A stretch of 64,000 bases of DNA from Aeromicrobium sp. (GCF_023146395.1 NZ_JAGLCD010000004.1:444718-508717); one strand, 5' to 3'; counted from the stretch's first letter, positions 43,294 through 56,570 are shown. The notes: a model not told the origin generated them from the sequence alone. Program-made: numbers and translations.

Positions 43294-45042
43294 CTACAGG
43301 TACTGGCCCGTGTTGGCGACGGTGTCGATCGACCGGCCCGGCTCGCCGCCGGACTTGCCGGAGACCAGCGTGCGGATGAAGACGATGCGTTCGCCCTTCT
43401 TGCCCGAGATCCGCGCCCAGTCGTCGGGGTTGGTCGTGTTGGGCAGGTCCTCGTTCTCCTTGAACTCGTCGACACAGGCCTGCAGCAGGTGCTGCACCCG
43501 GATGCCGTGCTGCTGGGCCGAGAGGAAGTCCTTGATGGCCATCTTCTTGGCCCGGTCGACGATGTTCTGGATCATCGCGCCGGAGTTGAAGTCCTTGAAG
43601 TACAGGACCTCCTTGTCGCCGTTGGCGTACGTCACCTCGAGGAACTGGTTCTCCTCGGTCTCGGTGTACATCCGCTCGACCACCCGCTGGATCATGCCGG
43701 CGACACAGGCGTCGCGGTCGCCGCCGAACTCGGCGAGGTCGTCGGCGTGGAGCGGGAGTCGCGACGTCAGGTACTTGCTGAAGATGTCGCGGGCGGCCTC
43801 GGCGTCGGGGCGCTCGATCTTGATCTTCACGTCGAGGCGGCCCGGACGCAGGATGGCCGGGTCGATCATGTCCTCACGGTTCGAGGCACCGATGACCAGC
43901 ACGTTCTCCAGGCCCTCGACACCGTCGATCTCGCTCAGCAGCTGCGGCACGATCGTGTTCTCGACGTCACTCGACACGCCGGATCCGCGGGTGCGGAACA
44001 GTGAGTCCATCTCGTCGAAGAACACGATGACCGGGGTGCCCTCGCTCGCCTTCTCGCGAGCACGCTGGAAGACGAGCCGGATGTGCCGCTCGGTCTCGCC
44101 CACGTACTTGTTGAGCAGCTCGGGGCCCTTGATGTTGAGGAAGAAGCTGCGCCCCTCCTCGCCGGTCTTCTCCGAGACCTTGCGGGCCAGCGAGGCCGCG
44201 ACGGCCTTGGCGATCATGGTCTTGCCGCAGCCGGGCGGGCCGTACAGCAGGATGCCCTTGGGCGGACGGAGCTCGTGCTCCACGAAGACCTCGGGGTGCA
44301 GGTAGGGCAGCTCGACGGCGTCCTGGATGACCTCGACCTGGCTGCCGAGACCACCGATCGAGGTGTAGTCGACGTCGGGGACCTCCTCCAGCACGAGCTC
44401 CTCGACCTCGCTCTTCGGCACCCGCTCGTAGACGTGGCCCGACCGCCCGTCGAGCAGCAGGGAGTCGCCGGCCCGCAGCTTGACGTCCGCCAGGCTGGCC
44501 GCGATCCGCACGACCCGCTCCTCGTCGGCGTTGCCGAGCACGAGGGCGCGCTCGCCGTCGGCCATGACCTCCTTGAGCAGCACGACCTCACCGGTCTGCT
44601 CGAACTCGAGCGCGAGGACGACGTTCATGGCCTCGTTGAGGATGACCTCCTGACCGCGCTGCAACGCCTCGCGGTCGACGGCCGGACTGACGTTGACGCG
44701 CATCTTGCGGCCGCCGGTGAACACGTCGACGGACTCGTCGTCGTTGAGCTGCAGGAACGTGCCGAAACCGGTCGGCGGCTGCGCGAGCCGGTCGACCTCC
44801 TCCTTGAGCGTCACGATCTGGTCGCGGGCCTCGCGCAGCGTGTTCGTGAGCCGCTCGTTCTGGGCCGAGGTCGCGGCGAGCTTCGCCTCGATCTCGCGCA
44901 GCCGCGAGTCGGCGGAGACGTCGCCGCTCAGCCGACGGCGCAGGTGGTCGACCTCGGCGCGCAGGTAGGCCAGCTCCGCCTCCGCGGCCGCCGAGGCAGC
45001 GCGCGAGTCGGGGTGGGTGGGACGTGCATCGTCATCGGGCAT
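43294..45042 (-). CDS. arc: proteasome-associated ATPase ARC (Mpa)
   Basis: 582 residues from ATG 45042, with GGAGG 8 bases upstream; the longer open frame is not used. Residues 15-90 form a coiled coil that binds Pup, 95-225 hold two OB domains, and the AAA module has Walker A GPPGCGKT at 268-275, Walker B FFDEMD at 341-346 and an Arg-rich NTPase end. It ends in QYL, the proteasome-docking tail. The ring unfolds pupylated proteins and feeds the 20S core. No promoter element was found; the coding gene lies 99 bp from trmI. Confidence 0.97.
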   Translation of the reverse strand: MPDDDARPTHPDSRAASAAAEAELAYLRAEVDHLRRRLSGDVSADSRLREIEAKLAATSAQNERLTNTLREARDQIVTLKEEVDRLAQPPTGFGTFLQLNDDESVDVFTGGRKMRVNVSPAVDREALQRGQEVILNEAMNVVLALEFEQTGEVVLLKEVMADGERALVLGNADEERVVRIAASLADVKLRAGDSLLLDGRSGHVYERVPKSEVEELVLEEVPDVDYTSIGGLGSQVEVIQDAVELPYLHPEVFVEHELRPPKGILLYGPPGCGKTMIAKAVAASLARKVSEKTGEEGRSFFLNIKGPELLNKYVGETERHIRLVFQRAREKASEGTPVIVFFDEMDSLFRTRGSGVSSDVENTIVPQLLSEIDGVEGLENVLVIGASNREDMIDPAILRPGRLDVKIKIERPDAEAARDIFSKYLTSRLPLHADDLAEFGGDRDACVAGMIQRVVERMYTETEENQFLEVTYANGDKEVLYFKDFNSGAMIQNIVDRAKKMAIKDFLSAQQHGIRVQHLLQACVDEFKENEDLPNTTNPDDWARISGKKGERIVFIRTLVSGKSGGEPGRSIDTVANTGQYL

Positions 45043-45141
45043 GTGACACCTCCAGCTCGTGGCCTCGACACTACCCCGGAGGACGTTGCAGCACTGTGTC
45101 GATCGCACGTCGGCGTGTGACGCGGCGCGGGCACCGGACGG

Positions 45142-46047
45142 TCACGTGCTCGGCAGGTCCGCCGGGCGGGGGCCGGTGTAGTCGGGGCCGTACGCGCCGG
45201 GGGCCGGGCGGCGGGTCTTGGCCAGGGCCCTCTGGCCGGGTGCCATGCGCCGGGCCGTCACGAGGTAGGCCGTGTGCGATCCTGCGCCGTGCGCGGGGCG
45301 CACGGCCAGACCCTCGGTGTGCCAGTTGCGCTCGAGCGTCTCCCAGGACCGCGGCTCGGTGAACTCCCCGTGCTCGCGCAGGGTCTCGACGAACCGGGAC
45401 AGCTGGGTCGTGGTGGCGACGTACGCGCACACGACGCCACCGGGCACGAGCCGTTCGGCCGCCATCGGCACGCAGCTCCACGGGTCGACCATGTCGAGGA
45501 TCAGCCGGTCGATCTCGGTCTCGGCCACGACCTCGCGGACGTCGCCGACCGTGAGGGTCCACGCGGGGTGGTCGCCGGCGATCTGCGTGACGTTCGCGCG
45601 GGCGATCTCGGCGAAGTCCTCGCGGATCTCGTACGAGCCGACGTGGCCCTCGGGGCCCACGGCCCGCAGCAGCCACGCCGTCAGGCTGCCGGAGCCGGCA
45701 CCGGCCTCCACGACCCGGGCCCCGGGGAAGATGTCGGCCCACGTGACGATCTGGGCCGCGTCCTTCGGGTAGATGATCGCGGCCCCGCGCGGCATCGACA
45801 CGACGTACTCCGACAGCAGCGGGCGGAACACCTGGTACTCCCCGCCCAACGAGGCCTCGACGACGATCCCCTCGGGGCTGTCGATGATGTCGTCGTGGCG
45901 GATCTGGCCCTTCTTGGTCGAGAACTCCTTGCCGGCGACGAGCTGGATGTTGTGTTTGCGGCCCTTCGCGTCGCTGAGCCGGACCCACTCGCCCTCGGCG
46001 AAGGGTCCACGCCGGCTCCACAGCGGCGCGTTCTCGGGGCTGGTCAT
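45142..46047 (-). CDS. trmI: tRNA (adenine-58 N1)-methyltransferase TrmI
   Basis: 301 residues from ATG 46047, overlapping the M50 stop by 4 bp (ATGA). N-terminal GPFAEGEWVRLSDAKGRKHN is the small beta domain; motif I VVEAGAGSGSLTAWLLRAVG and the conserved DMVDPWSCV near residue 190 mark the SAM-binding Rossmann fold. TrmI methylates A58 in the T-loop of tRNAs. M. tuberculosis Rv2118c is the characterised relative. The large N-terminal extension visible in this frame is spurious. Confidence 0.93.
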   Translation of the reverse strand: MTSPENAPLWSRRGPFAEGEWVRLSDAKGRKHNIQLVAGKEFSTKKGQIRHDDIIDSPEGIVVEASLGGEYQVFRPLLSEYVVSMPRGAAIIYPKDAAQIVTWADIFPGARVVEAGAGSGSLTAWLLRAVGPEGHVGSYEIREDFAEIARANVTQIAGDHPAWTLTVGDVREVVAETEIDRLILDMVDPWSCVPMAAERLVPGGVVCAYVATTTQLSRFVETLREHGEFTEPRSWETLERNWHTEGLAVRPAHGAGSHTAYLVTARRMAPGQRALAKTRRPAPGAYGPDYTGPRPADLPST

Positions 46048-46970
46048 CGTCGGGCTCCCACTCGGTAGACACGGTTGACGGTGCGGGTGCGCAGCGTTCC
46101 GAGGACCTCGCCGTCCTCGTCGACGACGGCGTACGCCTCCGCAGGTTGTTGGCTCATGGCGCGCAGGAGCGCGTCGCCGCGGAGGTCGACGTCCAGGTGC
46201 GGCCAGTCGGGTTCGGGGCGCGAGGAGTCGAACATCCGGCGCACGTGCAGCCGCTCGACGCGCGCCGCACGATCGGCGATGCGCAGGGACTGCGTCGAGC
46301 CGGCCCAGAGGAAGAGTCCGACGACGGTGCACAGGGCGAGGTCGATCCACGCGGTGCGCCGGTCCTGCAGGAAGAGCCACCCGCCGAGTCCGAAGCTCGC
46401 GAGCCCGGCGAGGCGGCCGGACCATCCCGCCACGACGATGCCGGTGCGCTCGCGACCCGTGACCGCCCAGCCGAGCGCCCGCACGACGCGGCCGCCGTCG
46501 AGGGGCAGCGCGGGCAGCATGTTGATGCCGGCGACGAGCACGTTGATCCACCCGAGGGTCGTCAGCACGGCGGCGTTGCTGCCACTGGCCGCCGCGCCCG
46601 CACCGAGGGCCGCCAGGCCCACCACGGCCGAGGCGACCGGGCCCGAGATCGCGGTGACGAGCTCCTGGCGGGCGGTCGCGCTGTCGGACTCCAGCAGCGT
46701 CTCCCCGCCCAGCAGGTGCAGCGTGACCGAGTGGACCGGGAGACCGAAGTGACGCGCCGCGGCGACGTGAGCCACCTCGTGCAGCAGCACCGAGACGTAC
46801 AGCGAGGCGACCGCCAGGACCGCCACGACCCAGGGACGGGTGAATCCGGCATCGGCCAGGCGCGGTGCGAACAGGGCGACCAGGACAATGCCCATGAGCA
46901 CGGCGCCGGGACGGACGCGCACCGGGACGGACCACACCCGCCCGAGGCGGATCGTGCCCGAGGTCGACAT
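46044..46970 (-). CDS. M50-family (site-2-type) membrane protease
   Basis: 308 residues from ATG 46970, supported by a TAGGTT -10 seven bases upstream. The zinc motif is HEVAHVAA (His64, Glu65, His68) in the second helix, and the third ligand region reads NMLPALPLDGGRVVRALGWA, the M50 NPDG motif. Five to six helices are predicted, with a C-terminal cytoplasmic domain but no CBS pair. Such proteases cut membrane-bound substrates. Overlaps trmI by 4 bp. Confidence 0.88.
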   Translation of the reverse strand: MSTSGTIRLGRVWSVPVRVRPGAVLMGIVLVALFAPRLADAGFTRPWVVAVLAVASLYVSVLLHEVAHVAAARHFGLPVHSVTLHLLGGETLLESDSATARQELVTAISGPVASAVVGLAALGAGAAASGSNAAVLTTLGWINVLVAGINMLPALPLDGGRVVRALGWAVTGRERTGIVVAGWSGRLAGLASFGLGGWLFLQDRRTAWIDLALCTVVGLFLWAGSTQSLRIADRAARVERLHVRRMFDSSRPEPDWPHLDVDLRGDALLRAMSQQPAEAYAVVDEDGEVLGTLRTRTVNRVYRVGARR

Positions 46971-46977
46971 GGCGCCC

Positions 46978-46983
46978 AACCTA
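46978..46983 (-). promoter_or_regulatory. -10 element TAGGTT, leaderless start
   Basis: On the minus strand TAGGTT ends seven bases before ATG 46970 of the M50 protease. Confidence 0.4.
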
Positions 46984-47027
46984 TCGTGGGTCGCCGTGCG
47001 CCTCCCCGACCTGTCGGTCGGGCCGGA

Positions 47028-47033
47028 TACCGT
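47028..47033 (+). promoter_or_regulatory. -10 element TACCGT, leaderless start
   Basis: TACCGT ends seven bases before ATG 47041 of the RecB-like gene and favours that start over GTG 46996. Confidence 0.35.
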
Positions 47034-47040
47034 GCTGCTC

Positions 47041-47877
47041 ATGGTCGCTGGAACGGACGAGATCGTGGTGCGACGTCGCCTGTCGCCCAGCCGGGCGTCG
47101 GACTTCCTCACGTGTCCCCTGCTGTTCCGGTACCGCACGATCGACCGCCTGCCCGAGCCCGCCTCTCCGGTCGCGGCCCGGGGCACGCTCGTGCACGCCG
47201 TGCTCGAGGACCTCTACGACCTGCCGGCCGCCGGCCGCACGCCCGAGGCCGCCAAGGCCCTGGTCGACGCGGCGTGGGAGCGGGTGCTGGCCGACGACGT
47301 CCGACTGGCCACGCTCTTCCCCGAGAGCACCCCTGATCGCGATGCCTGGTTCGCCTCGGTCGAGGCACTGCTCGAGGCCTACTTCCGGCTCGAGAACCCG
47401 CAGACCCTCGAGCCGGCCGAGCGCGAGGTCCGGGTCGAGGGCCACCTCGAGACCGCGGCGGAGGAAGAGCTCGTCCTGGCCGGCATCGTCGACCGCATCG
47501 ACGTCGCCCCCGACGGCCGCATCCGCATCGTCGACTACAAGAGCGGGCGCTCCCCGGGTGAGCGGTTCGAGGACACGGCCCTGTTCCAGATGAAGTTCTA
47601 CGCGCTGGTCGTCTGGCGCGCCCGGGGCGTGCTGCCGTCGCTGCTGCAGCTCATGTACCTCGGCGACGGCCAGATCCTGCGGTACGTGCCCACCGAGGCC
47701 GATCTGCTGGCCACCGAGCGCAAGCTGCGCGCCATCTGGGCCGCGGTGGCCACGGCGCTGGAGTCACGCGACTTCCGGCCGCGGCCCAGCGGCCTGTGCC
47801 GGTTCTGCGCTCATCGCGACCTGTGCCCCGAGGGCGGGGGCACCGTGCTGCCGATGCCCGCCTTCCGGGTGGAGTGA
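47041..47877 (+). CDS. RecB-family 4Fe-4S exonuclease
   Basis: 278 residues from ATG 47041. LSPSRASDFLTCPLLFRYRT gives the first iron-sulfur cysteine (Cys25), and the other three are at 253, 256 and 262 in LCRFCAHRDLCPEG, the Cas4/AddB-like cluster arrangement. Between them HAVLEDLY, then GIVDRIDVAPDGRIRIVDYKSG hold the PD-(D/E)XK active-site residues. M. tuberculosis Rv2119 is the matching gene next to trmI. A DNA nuclease in repair is likely; no partner helicase is nearby. Confidence 0.85.
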   Translation: MVAGTDEIVVRRRLSPSRASDFLTCPLLFRYRTIDRLPEPASPVAARGTLVHAVLEDLYDLPAAGRTPEAAKALVDAAWERVLADDVRLATLFPESTPDRDAWFASVEALLEAYFRLENPQTLEPAEREVRVEGHLETAAEEELVLAGIVDRIDVAPDGRIRIVDYKSGRSPGERFEDTALFQMKFYALVVWRARGVLPSLLQLMYLGDGQILRYVPTEADLLATERKLRAIWAAVATALESRDFRPRPSGLCRFCAHRDLCPEGGGTVLPMPAFRVE

Positions 47878-47886
47878 CCCAGCGGC

Positions 47887-48546
47887 TCAGGCGCCGAGGC
47901 CGGTGAACAACGTCGCAACCGCGTGCGGCGTCAGGCCGTCCAGGGTCGTCACGTGGCGCCGTCTCGGGTGCGCGTCCACCGGCACCATGTGGGGCACGGC
48001 CAGCACCTGGCAGCCGGCCTCGGTCGCCGAGGTGGCTCCGGTCTCGGAGTCCTCCACCGCGACGCAGGCCGCCGGATCGGCGCCCAACATCCGAGCCGCC
48101 GTCAGGTACGGCTCCGGATCCGGCTTGCCCCGGGTCACCCGGTCGCCGGTCACCACCCCGTCCAGCGGCAACGACTCCGCGATCGGATCGGCGAGCACCG
48201 CGTACGACATCGTCACGAGCGCCTGCGGCACGCCGGCCTGCGCGTAGGCGAGCACGAGCTCGCGCGCGCCGGGACGCCAGGGCGCGCCCTCGGCCAGACC
48301 GCGCGCCACGCGTGTCACGAGGAAGTCGACGATCTCCGCCGGCGTCATGGCCGTGTCGAAGTGCTGCTGGAGCAGGCGTCCTGACGTCAGCAGGTCCGAT
48401 CCCACGAGCTGGAGGGCGTCCTGAGCGGTCCAGGTGCCACCCACCTGGTCGGCGAGCTCGTGCTCGGCGGCGATCCAGAGCGGTTCGGTGTCGACGAGAG
48501 TGCCGTCGAGGTCCCACAGGACCGCGGCCGGAAGGGTGGGTGCCAC
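47887..48546 (-). CDS. HAD-superfamily phosphatase
   Basis: 219 residues from GTG 48546; a CAGGAT hexamer six bases upstream is a weak -10. Motif I WDLDGTLVDTEP at 11-22 has both catalytic aspartates, motif II is in LVTMSYAVL, motif III in GDRVTRGKPDPEPYL, and motif IV VEDSETGATSA. This is a beta-phosphoglucomutase-like HAD phosphatase of unknown substrate. It converges on the RecB-like gene. Confidence 0.87.
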   Translation of the reverse strand: MAPTLPAAVLWDLDGTLVDTEPLWIAAEHELADQVGGTWTAQDALQLVGSDLLTSGRLLQQHFDTAMTPAEIVDFLVTRVARGLAEGAPWRPGARELVLAYAQAGVPQALVTMSYAVLADPIAESLPLDGVVTGDRVTRGKPDPEPYLTAARMLGADPAACVAVEDSETGATSATEAGCQVLAVPHMVPVDAHPRRRHVTTLDGLTPHAVATLFTGLGA

Positions 48547-48571
48547 CTCACGATCCTGTCAGAACGAGAAA

Positions 48572-48612
48572 GGCCCGCCCCCAGCACCCTCGAGGGGCGC
48601 GGGAGGCGGGCC
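48572..48612 (-). terminator. terminator after the first LRV membrane protein
   Basis: GGCCCGCC (48572-48579) and GGCGGGCC (48605-48612) are perfect 8-bp arms, with CCCTCGAGGG inside. On the minus strand the hairpin is followed by TTTCTCGTTC and lies 20 bp after the stop of the upstream gene. Confidence 0.6.
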
Positions 48613-48632
48613 ATCGCCGACCGGCTGGGTCG

Positions 48633-49472
48633 TCAGCAGTCGAGGTAGTACTCGAACACGACGTCGTACGCGTCGGACGCGTCGTCCTCGGCGTCGGACG
48701 GTATGTCGCTGCTGTTGTCCAGGTCGGCCACGAGATCGGCGTAGTCGATCAGGACCTCCATGGCGTCAGCCACGTCGCTCGGTGCGTCGTCGATGTTGTC
48801 CTCCAGAACGGCCTGCGCCTCCTCCAGGTCGTCGACCTCGTCCAGACCCGGGAAGTAGAGGTAGATGTCGAAGGCCGCGGTGTCGACCTCGTCGATCACG
48901 TCGCAGAAGTCCGACGCGTCGTCGTCACGGTCGGAGTCGTCGTCGCGGTCGGAGTCGCGGGAGTCGTCCGTGGGCTCGTCGGACGGGTCGGACTGCGTGG
49001 TGTCGTTGTCGTCGTCGGAGTCGTCGCCCTTGGTCAGGGCCCAGACGCCGGTGCCGATGCCGCCGGCCACGAGCAGGAAGACCAGGACGGCCAGAGTGAT
49101 CCACAGGCCCTTCTTCGACCCACCGGACCCGCCCTGCGGCGCGCCGGGAGCCGCGAAGCCGGCCGGCGGCGGGGTCGCTCCACCCGGCGGCGGGAACGCG
49201 GCGCCACCGGGCGGGGGCGTCAGCGGCGGGCCGACCGGGGCCTGCGGCGCGGGCGGGAGCACCGACGTGGGCTCCGCGGCGCCGCCGCGGGACGCGATGG
49301 CCGCCTGGACGTCGGGCCCGCCGTTCTCACCGAGCCAGGTCAGCAGGGCGTCGTACGTGTTCGGGTTGGCCGCGATGAGCGGCCAGAGCTCGGCATCGCT
49401 CGTGAGCTCCTGGAGTCGAGCCTGGCTGGTGCCGGGATTGCTCGCCTCGGCGCGGGTTTCGTCGGTGGCCAT
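48633..49472 (-). CDS. leucine-rich-variant (LRV) single-span membrane protein, copy 1
   Basis: 279 residues. Residues 11-62 (ARLQELTSDAELWPLIAANP, then YDALLTWLGENGGPDVQAAI) form the LRV-like N-terminal domain found in actinobacterial membrane proteins. A Gly/Pro-rich region (70-118) leads to one helix (122-146), then an acidic Asp/Ser linker (148-187) and a C-terminal domain with Cys190 and terminal Cys279, which could form a disulfide outside the cell. GAGGGG lies upstream of ATG 49472. A closely related gene follows upstream. Function unknown. Confidence 0.6.
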   Translation of the reverse strand: MATDETRAEASNPGTSQARLQELTSDAELWPLIAANPNTYDALLTWLGENGGPDVQAAIASRGGAAEPTSVLPPAPQAPVGPPLTPPPGGAAFPPPGGATPPPAGFAAPGAPQGGSGGSKKGLWITLAVLVFLLVAGGIGTGVWALTKGDDSDDDNDTTQSDPSDEPTDDSRDSDRDDDSDRDDDASDFCDVIDEVDTAAFDIYLYFPGLDEVDDLEEAQAVLEDNIDDAPSDVADAMEVLIDYADLVADLDNSSDIPSDAEDDASDAYDVVFEYYLDC

Positions 49473-49547
49473 CGGTGGTTCCCCTCAAGAGTGCGGGTCG
49501 TCGCGGCGCTCCGCCGCGGCAAGATCGGGAAGAGCCTAGTGCAGGAC

Positions 49548-49587
49548 GGCGGTGCCCGTACCGCGATGTCGCAGCACGGGCACCGCC
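49548..49587 (-). terminator. terminator hairpin after the second LRV membrane protein
   Basis: GGCGGTGCCCGT (49548-49559) and ACGGGCACCGCC (49576-49587) are perfect 12-bp arms around a 16-base loop, 12 bp after the stop of the copy-2 gene. No T-run. Confidence 0.5.
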
Positions 49588-49598
49588 AGCGTCCTGGC

Positions 49599-50360
49599 TC
49601 AGCACTCCTCGAACACGTAGTCACCGAGGTCGAACTTCGCGTCCAGCGCGTCGTCCCACTCCGGGCCGATGATCGCGTCCTCGTCCTCCGCGATGGTCTC
49701 GGCGTAGGTGAGCAGGACCTCGACGATCTCCACGACGTCCTCGTCGTCGTAGTCCTCGAACTGCTCAATCACGCTGACCGCGTCCTCGAGCATCTCCTCG
49801 TCGTCGAGGCCCGGGTAGTAGTAGGTCAGGTCGTCGGCGGCGTCCTCCAGGTCGGCGAGGTCGTCGCAGGTGAGATCGGAGGACTCGTCGTCCCTGGTGT
49901 CGTCCTCGTCGCCGTCGTCGGATGTCTTCTCGTCGTCGTCGGTGTCGGTCGTCTTCTCGTCGCCGTCGGTCGTGGTGGTGGAGTCGTCGTCCCGGGTCAG
50001 GGCCCACACGCCGGTGGCGACGGCACCGCTGAGGAGCAGAAAGACCAGGACGCCCAGCGTGATCCACAGGCCCTTGGTCGAACCGCCGGCGCGGCCCCCA
50101 GCAGGAGCCTGAAGGGCTTGGGGCGCCTGGGGCGCGGGCGCGGCCGGCGGAGGGGTCGGTCCGGCGGACGCTGCGCGGCCCGCGATCGCGGCACGGACGT
50201 CGTCACCACCGTGCTGGCCCAGCCAGGCCACGAGCGAGTCGTAGGCACTGGGGTTGGCGGCGATCAGCGCCCAGAGCTCGGGGTCGCTCGTCAGCTCCTG
50301 GAGCCGGTGCGGCGGGGTCTGGGGATCGGCGGCTTCGTGTCGGGTCTGCTCGGTGGCCAT
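49599..50360 (-). CDS. leucine-rich-variant (LRV) single-span membrane protein, copy 2
   Basis: 253 residues from ATG 50360, with GGAGG 8 bases upstream; the longer open frame is not used. The layout repeats copy 1: LRV domain (HRLQELTSDPELWALIAANP, then YDSLVAWLGQHGGDDVRAAI), Pro-rich spacer, helix 98-121, an acidic Thr/Asp/Lys linker (122-160) and a C-terminal domain with Cys165 and terminal Cys253. Both copies have their own ribosome binding site and terminator, so they are a diverged tandem duplication. Function unknown; the two C-terminal cysteines are the best-conserved outer feature. Confidence 0.6.
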   Translation of the reverse strand: MATEQTRHEAADPQTPPHRLQELTSDPELWALIAANPSAYDSLVAWLGQHGGDDVRAAIAGRAASAGPTPPPAAPAPQAPQALQAPAGGRAGGSTKGLWITLGVLVFLLLSGAVATGVWALTRDDDSTTTTDGDEKTTDTDDDEKTSDDGDEDDTRDDESSDLTCDDLADLEDAADDLTYYYPGLDDEEMLEDAVSVIEQFEDYDDEDVVEIVEVLLTYAETIAEDEDAIIGPEWDDALDAKFDLGDYVFEEC

Positions 50361-50598
50361 CGTGGTTCCTCCCGATGTGGGTGCGGTGTCCGGCGGGCCG
50401 TCGTGCCCGGTCGGGGTGGTCATGTCTCCGAGGCGCCGGGTCGGCCGAATGTTCCCGAGGTCACCGACCGAGTCGTCTGCGACACGCCTCGAATTCGCAG
50501 GCTGCGTGGCACAATGAACGGGTACGACCTTCGACGCCCACGCGAGCCCGCTGCCGGCTGGAGGTTCCCCAGACCACTCATTGGATCCGAGGAATCGC
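50361..50598. other. divergent region between metH and the LRV pair
   Basis: 238 bases with no gene. The metH side has a weak -10 (CACAAT, 50510-50515) in a TGGCACAAT context and a leader of roughly 75 bases with a short CTGG/CCAG hairpin before the GAGG ribosome binding site. I looked for a cobalamin, SAM or SAH riboswitch and found no recognisable conserved core. Confidence 0.4.
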
Positions 50599-54387
<3,789 letters not shown>

Positions 54388-54394
54388 ACCGTCC

Positions 54395-54400
54395 TAGGCT
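54395..54400 (+). promoter_or_regulatory. -10 element TAGGCT, leaderless start
   Basis: TAGGCT ends six bases before GTG 54407 of the PAC2 gene, so it is transcribed separately from metH. Confidence 0.5.
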
Positions 54401-54406
54401 GTTCAC

Positions 54407-55258
54407 GTGACGTTCGACGACATCCCCCCGCTGCGCGACCCGTGGCTGCTCGCGGCCTTCGAAGGCTGGAGCGATGCCGCGGACGCCGCGTCGGGCACCG
54501 TGGCCCACCTGGTGGAGGAGTGGGACGCGGAGGTGCTCGGCGAGCTCGATCCCGAGGAGTACTACGACTTCCAGGTGAACCGGCCGCTGCTGCGCCGCGA
54601 CGAGGAGGGCCGCCCGGCGCTGGTGTGGCCCACGCCCACGCTCTTCGTGGCCCGTCCGCCGGGCGCCGACCGCGACGTGCTCCTGCTGCGCGCCCACGAG
54701 CCGAACTTCCGCTGGCGCGGGTTCTGCAGCACGGTGCTGGGCATCGCGTCGCTCGCGGGCGTCACGGACGTCATCACGCTTGGAGCGCTCCTGGCCGACA
54801 CCCCGCACACGCGCCCGGTGCCCGTGAGCGGGTCGAGCAACGGCATCTCGGCGCGCGTCGCGCCCGGGGTCGAGGTCTCGCACTACAGCGGCCCCGTGGG
54901 CATCACGACGGCCCTGGTCGAGGAGGCCACGAATCTCGGCATGTCGGCCCTGTCGCTGTGGGCCGCCGTGCCGCACTACCTGGCCGAGCCGCCGTGCCCC
55001 AAGGCCACGCTCGCGCTGCTAGGTGCGGTGGAGGACGCCCTCTCGATCCCGTTGCCCCAGGGAGTTCTCGACGAGCTCAGCGAGGCCTGGCAGCGCGGCG
55101 CCGAGGAAGTCATGGAGGACGACGAGGACATCGCCGACTACGTCCGGGCCCTGGAGTCCGAGCGTGACACGAGCGATCTCCCGGAGGCCTCGGGCGACGC
55201 GATCGCCCGCGAGTTCGAGCGATACCTGCGCCGGCGCGGCAGCACCGACGACCGGTAG
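54407..55258 (+). CDS. PAC2-family protein
   Basis: 283 residues. LLAAFEGWSDAADAASGTVA, then LLLRAHEPNFRWRGFCSTVL and ITLGALLADTPHTRPVPVSG match the PAC2 family, named after a eukaryotic proteasome assembly chaperone, and the C-terminal helical region (about 195-283) is typical of the actinobacterial group. M. tuberculosis Rv2125 is the equivalent beside metH. Involvement in proteasome assembly here is unproven; proximity to the cluster is suggestive only. Confidence 0.88.
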   Translation: MTFDDIPPLRDPWLLAAFEGWSDAADAASGTVAHLVEEWDAEVLGELDPEEYYDFQVNRPLLRRDEEGRPALVWPTPTLFVARPPGADRDVLLLRAHEPNFRWRGFCSTVLGIASLAGVTDVITLGALLADTPHTRPVPVSGSSNGISARVAPGVEVSHYSGPVGITTALVEEATNLGMSALSLWAAVPHYLAEPPCPKATLALLGAVEDALSIPLPQGVLDELSEAWQRGAEEVMEDDEDIADYVRALESERDTSDLPEASGDAIAREFERYLRRRGSTDDR

Positions 55259-55272
55259 CCGACGACCGGAAG

Positions 55273-56496
55273 CTACAGAGCGACGCCGAGCAGGGCGTCG
55301 ACCGCGGTGCGCAGCTGGGTCGTGGCCGCGGTGTCGTCGCCGCTCGCGGCGGCCCAGGCATCGACCGCCGCCAGGGCGGCCGGCGCGTCCAGATCGTCCG
55401 CCAGCGCTGCGCGCATCGCGGCGACGACCGGACCGGCGGGGGCGGCGGTGGGCCGATCCACGGCCCGTCGCCACGCGGCGAGGCGCGCCTCCGCGGCGGT
55501 GATCTCCTCGTCGAACCACTCCCAGTCGCTGCGGTAGTGGTGCGACAGCAGCGCGAGGCGGATCGCCATGGGGTCGTGGCCGGCGGCCCGCAGACCCGAC
55601 ACGAGCACCAGGTTGCCCTTCGACTTGCTCATCTTCTCGCCCTCGAAGCCGACCATGCCGGCGTGCACGTAGGACCGGGCGAAGCGCTCACCGGTCGCGA
55701 CGCTGGCCTCGGAGGCCGACATCTCGTGGTGCGGGAAGACCAGGTCCGATCCCCCGCCCTGGACGTCGAAGTCGGTGCCGAGGTGCGCCAGCGCGATCGC
55801 CGCGCACTCGATGTGCCAGCCGGGGCGGCCGCGACCGAGACGGGAGTCCCAGGCCGGCTCACCGGGACGCTCGGCCTGCCAGAGCAGGCAGTCGAGCGGA
55901 TCACGCTTGCCCGGACGCTCGGGGTCGCCGCCGCGCTCGGCGAAGATCCGCGCCATCGCCGCGGCGTCCCAGCCGGACACCGAGCCGAAGCCCGGATCCG
56001 CGTGCACCTCGAAGTACAGGTCGTCGTCGACGGCGTAGACCGCGCCGGCCTTCTTCAGACGCTCGACGAGGTCGACCACCAGGTCGATCGACTCGACCGC
56101 GCCGATGTAGTGCTCCGGGGGGAGGATCCGCAGCGCCGCCATGTCCTCGCGGAACAGCTGCGTCTCGCGCTCGGCGAGCTCGACCCAGTCGATACCGGTC
56201 GCCGTGGCGCGCTCGAGCAGCGGGTCGTCGACATCGGTGACGTTCTGCGTGTACGACACGCCCCGGCCTTGGTCGAGCCACGCGCGCTGGAGCAGGTCGA
56301 ACGTCAGGTAGGTCGCGGCATGGCCGAGGTGGGTGGCGTCGTAGGGCGTGATGCCGCAGACGTAGAGGCGGGCATCGCCCTCGCCGTCGAGCGTCCGGGC
56401 CTCGCCGGCCGCGGTGTCGTGCACGACCGGAACAGGGCCGGTTCCGAGTCCCCCGTCGGCCAGGGACGGCACGGGGGGACCTGACCAGCTGCGCAT
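55273..56496 (-). CDS. mshC: mycothiol ligase (cysteine:GlcN-Ins ligase) MshC
   Basis: 407 residues from ATG 56496, with a TAGTCT -10 six bases upstream. It is a class I aminoacyl-tRNA-synthetase fold: zinc Cys47 in [20 protein letters not shown] (HIGH-like), WHIECAAIA and the KMSKSKGN loop, but it lacks the tRNA-binding domain of CysRS. MshC joins cysteine to GlcN-inositol in mycothiol synthesis, the thiol buffer of actinobacteria. Divergent from corA. The SigR-type promoter of rbpA fits the same redox biology. Confidence 0.95.
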   Translation of the reverse strand: MRSWSGPPVPSLADGGLGTGPVPVVHDTAAGEARTLDGEGDARLYVCGITPYDATHLGHAATYLTFDLLQRAWLDQGRGVSYTQNVTDVDDPLLERATATGIDWVELAERETQLFREDMAALRILPPEHYIGAVESIDLVVDLVERLKKAGAVYAVDDDLYFEVHADPGFGSVSGWDAAAMARIFAERGGDPERPGKRDPLDCLLWQAERPGEPAWDSRLGRGRPGWHIECAAIALAHLGTDFDVQGGGSDLVFPHHEMSASEASVATGERFARSYVHAGMVGFEGEKMSKSKGNLVLVSGLRAAGHDPMAIRLALLSHHYRSDWEWFDEEITAAEARLAAWRRAVDRPTAAPAGPVVAAMRAALADDLDAPAALAAVDAWAAASGDDTAATTQLRTAVDALLGVAL

Positions 56497-56502
56497 GCGC
56501 CG

Positions 56503-56508
56503 AGACTA
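56503..56508 (-). promoter_or_regulatory. -10 element TAGTCT, leaderless start
   Basis: On the minus strand TAGTCT ends six bases before ATG 56496 of mshC. Confidence 0.5.
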
Positions 56509-56570
56509 TCGGCCGCCCACGAGCGGCGGTGCGACGGCCGTCCGGGCGCCGTCGCTGGCACCATGGCTGC

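Noticed and set aside
50522..50598. Riboswitch in the metH leader
   Set aside because: No cobalamin, SAM or SAH core motif could be recognised; only a short CTGG/CCAG hairpin.
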